Source of the DNA: Bacteroidales bacterium
GTDB taxonomy: Bacteria > Bacteroidota > Bacteroidia > Bacteroidales > UBA12077
Length of the DNA stretch: 41,581 bases
Direction of reading: 5' to 3'
Assembly (NCBI GenBank): GCA_003446015.1
Contig: DMBU01000098.1
Coordinates: 1 to 41,581, forward strand
Shown here: positions 26,201 to 34,309 of the stretch, piece after piece
Layout of the letters: the number at the start of each line of letters is the position of its first letter
Position numbering within the stretch: the first letter of the stretch is position 1
Notes under the pieces: generated by a model
Databases searched by the model: none
Seen by the model: the letters and a program-made list of their open reading frames with translations, nothing else
What the model was told of the DNA's origin: nothing
Program-made: the position numbers and the translations under genes

Positions 26201-28460
26201 TGTCTGCACTAACAGCAATTTGCAAATCGGCTGTATCTGTTGGTAAATCACCAAAAATCATTACTCGATGCATAAAGCCATTAACATATAACCTACCATT
26301 TAAGTCGTAATTTATTCCATAAGGATGATACATTGATTTTTCACTTATTCCTCCATTAAAAGATAAACTTGTGTTAAAGTCAGGTTGACCTAAAACAATA
26401 TCAGCATTAGCACCGTTTTCGATTGGAATTTCATTATAAATTAAAACCCGATTATTAGACCAGTCGCCAATTGCAAGTTCTCCTTTTGGTGAAACAGTTA
26501 CACCCCAGGAATAACTTATTTTATCAGGACCTAATCCTGGACTATTACTATAAAAATCAGTTTGGCCTAAAACCACATCTGCAGATGCACCATTTTCTGT
26601 AGGAAATTCGTTAAAAATAAGAACTCTATGATTGTATCTGTCAGATATTATTAGTTTCCCATCATTAGAAATAGCTGAAGTATAAGGCTGATATAATTTG
26701 TTAGTTGATACGCCAGGTGAATTAGAATTAAAATCATTTTGACCAATTACTAAATCTGCTGAAGCTCCATTGCTTGTTGGAATTTGATTAAAGATTAAAA
26801 TCCTGTTATTTAAAGCATCACTAATAAGTAACTTTCCGTCAGGTGATACAAATACTCCCCACGGTTGATTTAATTTATCAGGACCAAAGCCAGATGAAGA
26901 TGATGTAAAGTTTACCTGTCCAATTACAACATCAGCTGGTTGAGCATTACTTGTTGGAATTGAATTCCAAATTAAAACCCGATTATAATCTTTGTCACTA
27001 ACAATAAGTTTTTCACCATCAGGAGAGAAACAAAGCCCATAAGTATTACCCATATATTCTACTGTAGGTCCATTGTTTGCCGAATAAAAATTTGGATTTC
27101 CTATTACAACATCAGCTGGAGCCCCATTAGTATCAGGAACAGAATTGTAAATTAAAACTCTTCCATAATTCATAGAACCAACCGCTAGAACTCCCTTAGC
27201 GCTAGCAGCTGAGCAGACTGATCCGTAACCGGTATATTCGTCTTGAGTTGTGTTTTGGGTATAAAAATCAGGTTGTCCAACAACAATGCTTGCTGGCATA
27301 AAATTATAATATTTTGTTTTTTCTTTAATTGTCCTTTTTCCATAAGGTTCTACAATAGTTGGAATATGTTCTGTTTCGTCAATAGTCACAAATTCACATG
27401 CCATCTGAATTCCATTATTAAGCGTTGGGAAGTCGTCAACATTAACTGCAATCCAGTAGAAATTATTTCCTTCGTCAAGAGGAATATCAAAATGTATCGC
27501 AGAGCTTATATTTGTACCTTCCCAAATAATATTTGTTTTGTTATATCGATTAATATTACCGGTAGAATAAATCTTAACTGAAGATATATCATTGATAAAA
27601 TCATCAGAACCAGTAGTATTTAATTTTATACTATCAAGGCTTAGAGGATTAGAAATATTGCTCGTATTAATATTAAAACCAAAGATCTCATTATTCTCTG
27701 AAGAAGGGAAAACTCTCGATGTATCATTTGTAAATGATGTTACCGTATTAATAGTCATATTTGGTGATATGTCTACATCAAGTATTATTGTATCATTTAA
27801 AGTATTTTCATCAGTTGCACCATTCGGATTCGCTGACCATACTTTTATTTGGTAACTTGTCTCTGGTTCAAATGTAAAGCTTCCTAATAGAACTTCCTGA
27901 GATCCACAAAGAGAGAGAGTACCTGTCCAATTTAAAGATGTCTGAGCAACACCATCTAATTCCCATTCAATTGTTGTAGATAACAAATCATCATTTCCAT
28001 TATTACCGAGATTTACATATATCTCATTAGTACCTGCATAATCATTTGTTATGATATTATTTATACTTGCATCAAGATCAAAAAATGTTATAATAATAGG
28101 TGTCGAGATTCCTTGTGGTATAGTACCTCCGTCTCCGTCAATTGCAATAACAATTCCATTAGGGTCTTTAATTTCATACCAGGGTTCAATAGCATAACTT
28201 CCGGTTACATAACTTGTGGTTATTTCATCTCCATTGCCGGCTTCAAATGTATATATGCCGGGTCCTGATCCATTTAATAGTGTTATATCAGTTAAAACTG
28301 GTGTTCCATTAATGAAAATTGTTAATGAAGAACCATTCCACCCATCTCCGTATGAATCATACAATTCAACTGAAAATGAACATGCAAGCGATGTTATTTT
28401 AAATAGAAAGAACAAACTAAGCAATAGTCCTAGTTTTTTAACAAAGTAAAGTTTTCTCAT
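23229..28460 (-). CDS. Giant T9SS-exported repeat surface protein
   Basis: A 1743-residue secreted protein. In order it has a signal peptide (1-26, ending TSLAC); an N-terminal beta domain with DSYGDGWNG (about 27-125); a CARDB-like beta domain (126-235); a region resembling the N-terminal domain of BNR neuraminidases (236-385); six NHL-like repeats of about 58 residues (388-738), each with DVVIGQ and RVLIFN-type motifs; a DUF11-like domain (739-860); a cadherin-like domain (861-963); eight 87-residue cadherin-like beta-sandwich repeats (964-1657); and a C-terminal type IX secretion sorting domain beginning LYPNPSNG (about 1664). The C-terminal domain implies export through the T9SS and attachment to the cell surface. 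Adhesion or binding is the likely role; no catalytic motif is seen. It is monocistronic between two terminators. Confidence 0.93.
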   Translation of the reverse strand: MRKLYFVKKLGLLLSLFFLFKITSLACSFSVELYDSYGDGWNGSSLTIFINGTPVLTDITLLNGSGPGIYTFEAGNGDEITTSYVTGSYAIEPWYEIKDPNGIVIAIDGDGGTIPQGISTPIIITFFDLDASINNIITNDYAGTNEIYVNLGNNGNDDLLSTTIEWELDGVAQTSLNWTGTLSLCGSQEVLLGSFTFEPETSYQIKVWSANPNGATDENTLNDTIILDVDISPNMTINTVTSFTNDTSRVFPSSENNEIFGFNINTSNISNPLSLDSIKLNTTGSDDFINDISSVKIYSTGNINRYNKTNIIWEGTNISSAIHFDIPLDEGNNFYWIAVNVDDFPTLNNGIQMACEFVTIDETEHIPTIVEPYGKRTIKEKTKYYNFMPASIVVGQPDFYTQNTTQDEYTGYGSVCSAASAKGVLAVGSMNYGRVLIYNSVPDTNGAPADVVIGNPNFYSANNGPTVEYMGNTYGLCFSPDGEKLIVSDKDYNRVLIWNSIPTSNAQPADVVIGQVNFTSSSSGFGPDKLNQPWGVFVSPDGKLLISDALNNRILIFNQIPTSNGASADLVIGQNDFNSNSPGVSTNKLYQPYTSAISNDGKLIISDRYNHRVLIFNEFPTENGASADVVLGQTDFYSNSPGLGPDKISYSWGVTVSPKGELAIGDWSNNRVLIYNEIPIENGANADIVLGQPDFNTSLSFNGGISEKSMYHPYGINYDLNGRLYVNGFMHRVMIFGDLPTDTADLQIAVSADKTNPHVGESISYTFTLTNNGPNSSSEIIVKSALPGLFNLENYDAEKGDYQPYGGTWTIPYMASGESIDLILDGTIEDGGGDITAYSNIIASSALDAIMSNNATSLTINVVNNAPAISTIENDTIVQETSTNWIPFLIGDTDSEMSKLAISATSSNQTIVPDLNIQLKGDDENRFIKITPLTNQSGAVDITLTVSDGYTDDQSIFELYIVSNNANLIDLDTTGVNITGFRADSLTYTCELTAGRTIAPTVTATAENAEATVNIYETDSIPGITTVEVIAEDGTVQNYLITFVLPVLADNDASLTDLKVDGTTITNFSPIRYHYTKNLPFGTAIVPNINAIAKNALATIDLKQTTALPGRDSIVVTAVDGVTEQVYTIDYVITSASDNNNLQKITIDGEEIVTFDPEVLDYAFEYPYGTTSVPMVIAVPEDANAFIDQTDAASMPGTTTLDVYAEDASLKTYTIEFTLAAPSEDASLKKIKVDGSLIFGFNTEVYSYDIELEPDVTEVPEVTATANNDSADVVINDASALPGTTSVIVTAQDGTTELTYNVNFAYRPLSDVSLLSDLKVNGVTINGFDPEIYSYMYKVPVVTSTSPLVTANVYDSKATKIITNTSVIPGTTTISVTAEDGSTSDYTVYFTFDNLSSDATLSDILFDGISISEFNSTNLVYNVELPYGTTDIPVVTPTKNNENASTEITDASSLPGTTTIEVTAEDEFTTKTYLVNFTIADPATDATLSNLKVDGTTVSSFNSSTFSYDVELDYGTITVPTVTATTTDANATASIVDATALPGSTVVTVTAEDDLTEIVYTINFTIAPNNDATLNDLKVDGTTVNGFNSSTLSYDIELESGTTTVPTLTATTNDINADAVITDATSLPGTTTILVTAEDETSEETYSINFTVATAIDGPDFSRNISLYPNPSNGIIHIAFEDVIQSEWKIEVYNSIGSIIYNEELLSINETFHKIDLSSFSKGMYFVKISTSKESCVKSLIIK
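23490..25572 (-). repeat. Eight 87-codon cadherin-like repeats inside the surface-protein gene
   Basis: Each unit begins with a DATLxDLKVDG-type motif, has an SYDxEL strand, a VPxVTAT strand, PGTTT and ends VTAEDxxxxTYxINFT. The three copies nearest the 3' end are the most alike and the copies nearest the centre the most diverged. That gradient suggests recent unequal recombination or gene conversion at the 3' end. Copy number may vary between strains. Confidence 0.8.
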
Positions 28461-28578
28461 GATTAGGTTTTAAGTAAATTTTAATTGTAAATGTAGATTT
28501 AATAATTAACAAACTTTTATTTATTAGGTAAATACGCTAATTGCTATTATGAAAGTAGTTCAAATGTTGATAAATAAA

Positions 28579-28606
28579 AAGCTGCATGTTATATAACATG
28601 CAGCTT
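28579..28606 (-). terminator. Rho-independent terminator after the M64 peptidase gene
   Basis: A perfect 28-bp palindrome AAGCTGCATGTTAT/ATAACATGCAGCTT lies 22 bp beyond the peptidase stop on the minus strand and is followed there by TTTTTATTTAT. It separates the peptidase from the giant surface-protein gene, so they are separate transcripts. Confidence 0.88.
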
Positions 28607-28627
28607 GCTTGATATGAACTCAAATTC

Positions 28628-30106
28628 TTATTTCGAGTACTGATCAATTACATCATTCAAACTTCGTTGGCAAACTTTGCAGAATATATTATGTCGGGTA
28701 AACATAATGCAATCCAACTGCGATCTGTATAATCCATATTGATTGTAACCTGCTCCTTCAAATGCGCCAACTTTATCTATATATTCTTCTTTTGCATAGA
28801 ATTCATCCTGTTGATTATATTCACGTACAAAAAGAGCTTCAACTTCTGCTTCAGGGACTTTGGCTGCTCTTAGTGCATTTCTTTCTTTTTGCACCTCTGC
28901 TCCATGAGCATCAAATTCTTCTTTGTTCCAGGGAGTTGGAATAGGAGTACCCTCTTCAACTAAATCTTTCCATTTTATATTTTCTTTATCTTTAAGTGCA
29001 GTGATATTTGTTTCCCATGGCTCTAATTCAATAGAAGGAGCTTCATACGAAGTCGAAGATGAGTAATATTCATCTGCTAAACCGGCCATATGATGTCCCA
29101 TTTCATGAATCATAATATAATCTGAGAATTTATTATCCACTGCAACAGTTGTATACAAATTATAAATACCTCCACCACCATATGTTTTTTCATTTACAAG
29201 AATTACCATAAATTCATAAGGAACAGCCGAAGCAACGTTTCGAATAGTTTTATTATCATAACTTAACACATAACGTTCCGAATCGAAACTGCTGTAATGA
29301 GCTGAAAGTGGAGTACGTTTAAAGACTCCGGGATGAGGTTTTGAAACTCCTGATTCTTGTGCAGGTGTTTCAATGGCCCAAATATTAATATCATTTTTGC
29401 GTGTATTAAAAGGTTCTGCTTCAAGCATTGCTTCCGATAAACGTTTTGCATCAGTAATAAATTTATCCATTTCTTCCGTTGAGTATCCATCACCTAAAAT
29501 AACGATATCTAATTTTTCCTGTGCAGGACCATTTTCTAAAATAACATCAACTTTTTCGGTATGAGCTATGTCAGCAGGATTAACTTCTCTGGCTTCAGGG
29601 TCAATATCACGAGTCCAAATGGTTTGGAATTCGTTTTTATCATCTCTTTTTTTCATGATGATACTTACTGGTTTTAGAGGCCATGGGAAACGAATGGTTT
29701 CATGAAAAGTAGCCCATTCTTTTTTTGCTTCAGGTGTCCACTGCCATTCCCCAAAAATACTTGCAAATCCTCTAGAATAAAGAAGTTTTTTTGTTTCCTG
29801 ATCAACTACTTCGTAAAAGTAAAGCCCAAGCTCCAACTCATCAATTAAGATTTTAGTACTTCCAAACCATTCTCCATCAGATAAAATTTTATCCACAGCA
29901 AAATGTTCAGTTTCTGAATTTCCAGTATGGAAATAATCAAGGCGCATGGTTTTGTTTTTAAAGAAATTATCAAAATTGACATTGCCTTGATTTACAACAT
30001 CAATTGCAGCAATCTCTTCTGATGCATGTTTTGTTTGTTCCGGTTGGCTTGGCGTACAGGCAAAAAGTACCGTAAGTCCTAGTAATAAGAATATTAGTTT
30101 TTTCAT
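28628..30106 (-). CDS. M64-family zinc metallopeptidase lipoprotein
   Basis: A 492-residue protein with a lipoprotein signal (MKKLIFLLLGLTVLFAC, acylated Cys17). An N-terminal beta domain (about 40-190) resembles the peptidase M64 N-terminal domain. The catalytic domain has HEMGHH at 334-339 followed by MAGLADEY, the HExxH-plus-Asp zinc site of the M64 (IgA protease-related) family. LDIVILGDGYS (199-209) and NDINIWAIETPAQ (238-250) are also typical. The substrate is unknown; IgA cleavage is documented for few relatives and should not be assumed. It should act at the cell envelope, probably degrading proteins outside the cell. It has its own terminator. Confidence 0.92.
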   Translation of the reverse strand: MKKLIFLLLGLTVLFACTPSQPEQTKHASEEIAAIDVVNQGNVNFDNFFKNKTMRLDYFHTGNSETEHFAVDKILSDGEWFGSTKILIDELELGLYFYEVVDQETKKLLYSRGFASIFGEWQWTPEAKKEWATFHETIRFPWPLKPVSIIMKKRDDKNEFQTIWTRDIDPEAREVNPADIAHTEKVDVILENGPAQEKLDIVILGDGYSTEEMDKFITDAKRLSEAMLEAEPFNTRKNDINIWAIETPAQESGVSKPHPGVFKRTPLSAHYSSFDSERYVLSYDNKTIRNVASAVPYEFMVILVNEKTYGGGGIYNLYTTVAVDNKFSDYIMIHEMGHHMAGLADEYYSSSTSYEAPSIELEPWETNITALKDKENIKWKDLVEEGTPIPTPWNKEEFDAHGAEVQKERNALRAAKVPEAEVEALFVREYNQQDEFYAKEEYIDKVGAFEGAGYNQYGLYRSQLDCIMFTRHNIFCKVCQRSLNDVIDQYSK

Positions 30107-30123
30107 GGTTTATTTTTTTGTTT

Positions 30124-30153
30124 TAAAGATAATAAATCTAAATAAATTTCAAA
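30124..30153 (-). promoter_or_regulatory. Candidate Bacteroidota-type promoter for the M64 peptidase
   Basis: On the minus strand TTTG (30150-30153) is followed after 18 bases by TATCTTTA (30124-30131). This is close to the -33 TTTG / -7 TAnnTTTG pattern of Bacteroidota housekeeping promoters, with one mismatch in the -7 box. The start would leave a very short leader before the ATG at 30106. The adjoining 7-bp repeat supplies further TTTG copies. Confidence 0.3.
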
Positions 30154-30180
30154 TTCCAAATTCCAAATTCCAAATTCCAA
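30144..30180. repeat. 7-bp tandem repeat AAATTCC
   Basis: One degenerate unit (aaatttc) and four perfect AAATTCC units run without gaps, ending in AA. It lies in the divergent spacer between the M64 peptidase and the symporter, partly over the candidate -33 box of the former. A change in unit number would move spare TTTG elements (inference). Confidence 0.85.
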
Positions 30181-30288
30181 CTTTCAATTAATAATCACTA
30201 TTCACCACTCACAATGGAATTCGCTGCTAAAGGTAAAAAGCTAAAAATTTTATATCTTAGTGCACAACACAACAAAACTAAAATTACA

Positions 30289-31812
30289 ATGACTTATAAT
30301 CTATCAATACTAATCGTTATGATTTCCTACATGACTTTTATTGTTGCGTGGGGAATTTATCAGGGGAGAAAAGTTAAAAATAGTTCAGATTTTGCAATTG
30401 CAGGACGTAATTTACCCGGCTGGGTAGCATCTCTTTCAGAGAGAGCTACAGGAGAGTCCTCCTGGGCTTTGCTGGGATTGCCCGGTGCGGCATATGCAAC
30501 CGGATTATTAGAAGTTTGGACTGCTGTAGGATGCGTTTCTGGGATTATTTTTGCCTGGGTAATATTAGCCTGGCGATTGCGCGAAGAAGCTGCAAAATAC
30601 CAATCAGATACATTTACCGATTATATAGCACAGAAACATGGTGAAGTCGGAAAATGGATCAGAATTGTAGGGAGTTTTACTATTGTTTTCTTTTTCTTTT
30701 TTTATGTTGGAGCCCAGTTTCTGGGTGGGGGTAAAACACTCGAAAATCTTTTTGGGCTTAACCGAACGATAGGAATGTTGATCGTTGTGTTGCTTGTTGT
30801 GCCCTATACTATTTATGGTGGTTTCAGAAGTGTTACCTATACGGACGTTATTCAGGCAATTGTTATGATTATTACCTTAATTGTTGCTCCAATTGCAGGA
30901 ATAATTTATATATCAAATCAACCAGAAGGAGTGCTTTATGCAAGGTCCATCTCAGAGGCTTTATCAAAGGCAGGAGAGAGCTACAGTACTATGGCTGGGG
31001 GAGCAAACTTAATTGAAGGATCAAAATTATCTGATTTTCTAATTACAATTTTTCCTAATAGCTTGAATATTGTGAAAGGATTGGGTGCAGGAATAATTAT
31101 AGCTGGAGCATTTTCGTGGTTTTTTGGTTACCTGGGAGGACAACCACAATTAAGTATGCGTTTTATGGCTATTAGTAATACAAAAAATGCAAAACAGGCA
31201 AGAAATATTGGTGTAGCATGGACCATTATTGCATACATTGGCGCTTTAATGATTGGCTGGATGGGAATAGCTATTTTTGGACCACAAGGATTAAAAGACC
31301 AGGAAACAGTTATGCCCGAAGTGCTAACTAAATTATTTAATCCCTTTTTAGCAGGAATACTTATAACAGGAGTGCTTGCTGCAATAATCTCAACGGCGAA
31401 TTCATTGTTGATTTTATCGGCTACTGAGCTTTCGGAAAATTTGATAAAACCCTTACGAAAAGATACAGGCAAAGAGCAAAATTCACTGCTACAATCGCGA
31501 ATAATTACTGCTTTACTTTCTGTTGTTGCGTTGATATTGGCATATTTCTCCCCAAGTGATTTGATTTACAAAATTGTTGGATATGTATGGGCCGGTATTG
31601 GATCTACATTTTCTGTTGTAATCATGTTAACCTTATTCTGGAACAGATACCATGGTCGTGCTGTTATATTAACAATTATAACTGGTTTAGTTTTTACAAT
31701 TGTTTGGATTCAAACAGGCATGGATCAGATTGTATCTGCCCGTTTAGTTACCTTTATCGTAGCATTGTTTGTTGCCGTTGCAGGAACTTATTTGATCCCA
31801 GTGAAGAAATGA
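30289..31812 (+). CDS. Sodium:solute symporter (SSSF/PutP-like)
   Basis: A 507-residue polytopic inner-membrane transporter of the sodium:solute symporter family. I place the start at ATG 30289 (MTYNLSILIVMISYMTFI), because an upstream in-frame ATG at 30214 adds 25 hydrophilic residues in repeat-rich DNA. Family marks are the SSDFAIAGRNLPGW loop after TM1, the GESSWALLGLPGAAYATG region of TM2 that forms part of the sodium site, and about 13 hydrophobic segments. Resemblance to PutP (proline) is highest in this N-terminal part, but the solute cannot be fixed from sequence alone. The gene is convergent with the PepSY-protein gene, with a 10-bp gap and no clear hairpin terminator. Confidence 0.9.
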   Translation: MTYNLSILIVMISYMTFIVAWGIYQGRKVKNSSDFAIAGRNLPGWVASLSERATGESSWALLGLPGAAYATGLLEVWTAVGCVSGIIFAWVILAWRLREEAAKYQSDTFTDYIAQKHGEVGKWIRIVGSFTIVFFFFFYVGAQFLGGGKTLENLFGLNRTIGMLIVVLLVVPYTIYGGFRSVTYTDVIQAIVMIITLIVAPIAGIIYISNQPEGVLYARSISEALSKAGESYSTMAGGANLIEGSKLSDFLITIFPNSLNIVKGLGAGIIIAGAFSWFFGYLGGQPQLSMRFMAISNTKNAKQARNIGVAWTIIAYIGALMIGWMGIAIFGPQGLKDQETVMPEVLTKLFNPFLAGILITGVLAAIISTANSLLILSATELSENLIKPLRKDTGKEQNSLLQSRIITALLSVVALILAYFSPSDLIYKIVGYVWAGIGSTFSVVIMLTLFWNRYHGRAVILTIITGLVFTIVWIQTGMDQIVSARLVTFIVALFVAVAGTYLIPVKK

Positions 31813-31822
31813 AATTCAATAA

Positions 31823-33376
31823 CTATCCTTGAGCTTGCCTAAGAGAACTATTGATTTTCTTTCTTCGATAAAGCAGATACCCACTTATTATTACAATTAG
31901 TGCAATAATACCAGATATGGGCACAAGCAGAATATAAAAATCACTTAATAAAAAATGAAATATTCGGCCGGTATGTATTTCTAAACATAAGTTCCATAAT
32001 GATATAGGCGAATCAGATAAAATATTTTCGGGCATATCCACAAAGCTTCTCTCATCGCTTCCGGATATAATACCGATGCTATAATCTGCTAGATATAAGT
32101 TTTGATTTGAATCTTTGATTAATCCACTAATTGCATATGATCCAAAAGGACTTCCATTTGATGATCCCTGATATGGTCTGCCGGAAATAAAATCATAAAT
32201 AACTGCACGTTGAGGGCTCCATAAGAATAATCCACTAAATGAACCAATAAGAAATACATGATCATCATATTTTTCAAAAACATTAATTCCCATAACACTT
32301 ATTGGTGGTTGCGAATCGAATAACTTCGGCGTACTTTTTAGTGTTTTAAGTTCATATAATCCATTATAACCAGCTAACAAAAAAACATCTTTATCTTCAT
32401 CATAGATCAAATCTCTTAAATCATCATACCACGGATTGGGTTGATCAAGATGAGTAAATTTAAGAACCGGAATACGTGTATTTGCAATCGTCAATAAAAG
32501 TGGGGGACGCAAAAATATCCCTGTTAAGGTGGTAATTATGAGAAATACAATAAACCAGGCTCCAATTTTATTATGCCATTTTAACGACCATTTATTTGTA
32601 TTGATTAGTTTTTGTACTGATTTGTTTTTTTGCTTTCGTCGCTTGATAAGTTTTGGAAAAAAGAAATATATAATTCCAGTTATGGATAAAATTATAATAA
32701 GTAATCCAATAAAATCGACAAATAGTTTACCGGGTAACCCAAAAACTTCACCCGAATGTATTTGCCACATGGTTTCAAATAACCCTACATTGTTTATATA
32801 AGCTAAGGGTTCTTTAATCTGAATCTTTTTAAATTTTGTATTTACTCCTTCATCTAAGCCAATAAAAACATCGGAGCGATTCATTGCAATAACAGAATCA
32901 CCTTTACTTAGAACCGAAACAAAGCGTTCGATTTCAGTATCTAGCGGTATTTTTTGCCATTGATTAAATTTAAAATTATAATTATATAAACCGAATAAAG
33001 TGGCTGCATATAAGTTCTTATTGGCTGATAAATGAATATCAAAAATCTTACGATTGTCAATGCCTTTTGTAAAACCCTCATTAAAATTTGTAAAATCTGT
33101 CATGTTTGAGTCTGTTAGCCAAACTCCAATATTTCCATAGAATAAAATACTGTCTTTGGAAATTATCTGATTTCCTTTTAAAGCTGCTAAATTCCAATTC
33201 TTATAGTTATATTCTTTGGGTAAAAAATTTCTGTTAAGATCAATTCCTGAAATTAAACTCCTGTGATTCATTAATATTCCTGATGTGGCAATATAGATTA
33301 ACATAAATGATATGATTAATCCTGGCCATTTATGATATTTTAATAATCTTTTAATTCTATTCTTCTTCGGGTTCAT
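31823..33376 (-). CDS. PepSY-associated membrane protein with propeller-like repeats
   Basis: A 517-residue protein from ATG 33376; a frame extends 13 codons further but MNPKKNRIKRLLKYHKWPG is the natural N-terminus. It has four hydrophobic anchors of the PepSY_TM type: KYHKWPGLIISFMLIYIATSG near the N-terminus, a pair around residues 210-290 (IHSGEVFGLPGKLFVDF and LKWHNKIGAWFIVF) and a C-terminal one after EIHTGRIFHF. Between them are two soluble stretches with LYAATLFGLYNYN- and VFLLAGYNGLYEL-like strands resembling beta-propeller blades. Such proteins are linked to iron-siderophore reduction or to peptidase regulation, but I cannot choose. It is divergent from the siaC-like gene. Confidence 0.85.
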   Translation of the reverse strand: MNPKKNRIKRLLKYHKWPGLIISFMLIYIATSGILMNHRSLISGIDLNRNFLPKEYNYKNWNLAALKGNQIISKDSILFYGNIGVWLTDSNMTDFTNFNEGFTKGIDNRKIFDIHLSANKNLYAATLFGLYNYNFKFNQWQKIPLDTEIERFVSVLSKGDSVIAMNRSDVFIGLDEGVNTKFKKIQIKEPLAYINNVGLFETMWQIHSGEVFGLPGKLFVDFIGLLIIILSITGIIYFFFPKLIKRRKQKNKSVQKLINTNKWSLKWHNKIGAWFIVFLIITTLTGIFLRPPLLLTIANTRIPVLKFTHLDQPNPWYDDLRDLIYDEDKDVFLLAGYNGLYELKTLKSTPKLFDSQPPISVMGINVFEKYDDHVFLIGSFSGLFLWSPQRAVIYDFISGRPYQGSSNGSPFGSYAISGLIKDSNQNLYLADYSIGIISGSDERSFVDMPENILSDSPISLWNLCLEIHTGRIFHFLLSDFYILLVPISGIIALIVIISGYLLYRRKKINSSLRQAQG

Positions 33377-33602
33377 TATAATCAATTTTACAAAAAAAAT
33401 GTTTTGACAAAACAAGAAAAAAAGTACGTCATTACCAAATAAAATTAAAAATTCTAAAAAAACTTTATTTTTTAATAAGCGCAGATAAACACTTTATAAA
33501 TCAATCAAAAACGTGATATGGTATTTTTCAGGTAGAAGAATTGTTTAAAATAATTTCAATATTTGAAAACTATTTCTAACTTTTGCGTATATAGGAATTA
33601 CC

Positions 33603-33616
33603 TTAACTTAAGTTAA
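33603..33616. promoter_or_regulatory. 14-bp perfect palindrome upstream of siaC-like gene
   Basis: TTAACTTAAGTTAA reads identically on both strands and ends 7 bp before the ATG at 33624. Its position over the likely leader fits an operator or 5' hairpin. It is AT-only apart from one central C and G, so chance is not excluded. Confidence 0.35.
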
Positions 33617-33623
33617 CTTTTTT

Positions 33624-34025
33624 ATGAATTCATTAAAAATTGAGTCAACAACTTTTACACCTGAAATTAATTTCGATATTGAAAACAACACCTTATCATT
33701 CTTAAAGGTTTCAAAACCTGCCAATGCTTTTGAATTTTACAGACCCGTTTTTGAATTTATCGATAATTTCGAAAAAGCTAAAGTAAAGTCAAAAATTGTG
33801 AAAGAGCTGGTTGTTGATTTTAAGTTTGATTATTTTAATACTGCTACAGCAAAAATAATTTATGAATTATTGGAGAAACTAAAAAAAATCAGGGAGCAAG
33901 GAGTCGAGATTATCATTAACTGGTTTTTTCATTCAGAAGATGAGGATTTATTAGAGGAAGGTGAAATTATGTCAGAAGCTCTTGGTTTGAAATTTAATTA
34001 TATTCCTTTTTTTGATGAAGAATAA
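33624..34025 (+). CDS. SiaC-family regulatory phosphoprotein (DUF1987)
   Basis: A 133-residue cytoplasmic protein matching the SiaC/DUF1987 family: FTPEINFDIENNTLSF near the start, the FDYFNTATAKII segment, the KIREQGVEIIINWFF strand and EDLLEEGEIMSEAL near the end. In Pseudomonas aeruginosa SiaC is reversibly phosphorylated on a threonine and binds a diguanylate cyclase. Here the Thr residues of YFNTATAK are the counterpart region. No kinase (SiaB), phosphatase (SiaA) or cyclase (SiaD) gene is beside it, so partners are elsewhere or the role differs. It stands alone with a 14-bp palindrome upstream. Confidence 0.9.
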   Translation: MNSLKIESTTFTPEINFDIENNTLSFLKVSKPANAFEFYRPVFEFIDNFEKAKVKSKIVKELVVDFKFDYFNTATAKIIYELLEKLKKIREQGVEIIINWFFHSEDEDLLEEGEIMSEALGLKFNYIPFFDEE

Positions 34026-34309
34026 AAAAGTGATCTCTAAATAAAATATTATGTAATAATTCAAACATAAATAGCTAATACTTCTTTGTCATCATAACAC
34101 CTGAACCTTTGATGCAATATTTTAAATTATAAAACATTGAAAAGAAAAAACAGTTCTGCTAAGCAAAATCCTTAGTTTTAACGGCCAAGACACAGAGATT
34201 TAATCTATTAGGAATAAACAGAGGTTTTAATAAAAAGGGAATAAGTTTAAAAAAGAAATAATAATTGATTTACTTTTAAGCATTTAAGTTAAACCTAAAA
34301 TTAATAAAA
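34026..34309. other. Non-coding spacer with degenerate 'ACACAGAG' repeat relic
   Basis: About 284 bp between the siaC-like and beta-barrel genes with no believable open frame. Around 34180-34205 a stretch reads GGCCAAGACACAGAG, in the style of the dispersed CACAAAG/ACACAGAG repeats found at 20137-20244. An imperfect CTAAG/CTTAG dyad lies near 34160-34175. Nothing else recognised. Confidence 0.4.

Noticed and set aside
27243..27581. 112-codon open frame opposite the surface protein gene
   Set aside because: Full overlap with the real gene and no recognisable features.
30214..30288. N-terminal extension of the symporter from ATG 30214
   Set aside because: Extra residues are basic and hydrophilic, precede TM1 and come from repeat-adjacent DNA; ATG 30289 gives the normal N-terminus.
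31128..31472. 114-codon minus-strand open frame within the symporter gene
   Set aside because: Antisense shadow of transmembrane-coding sequence.
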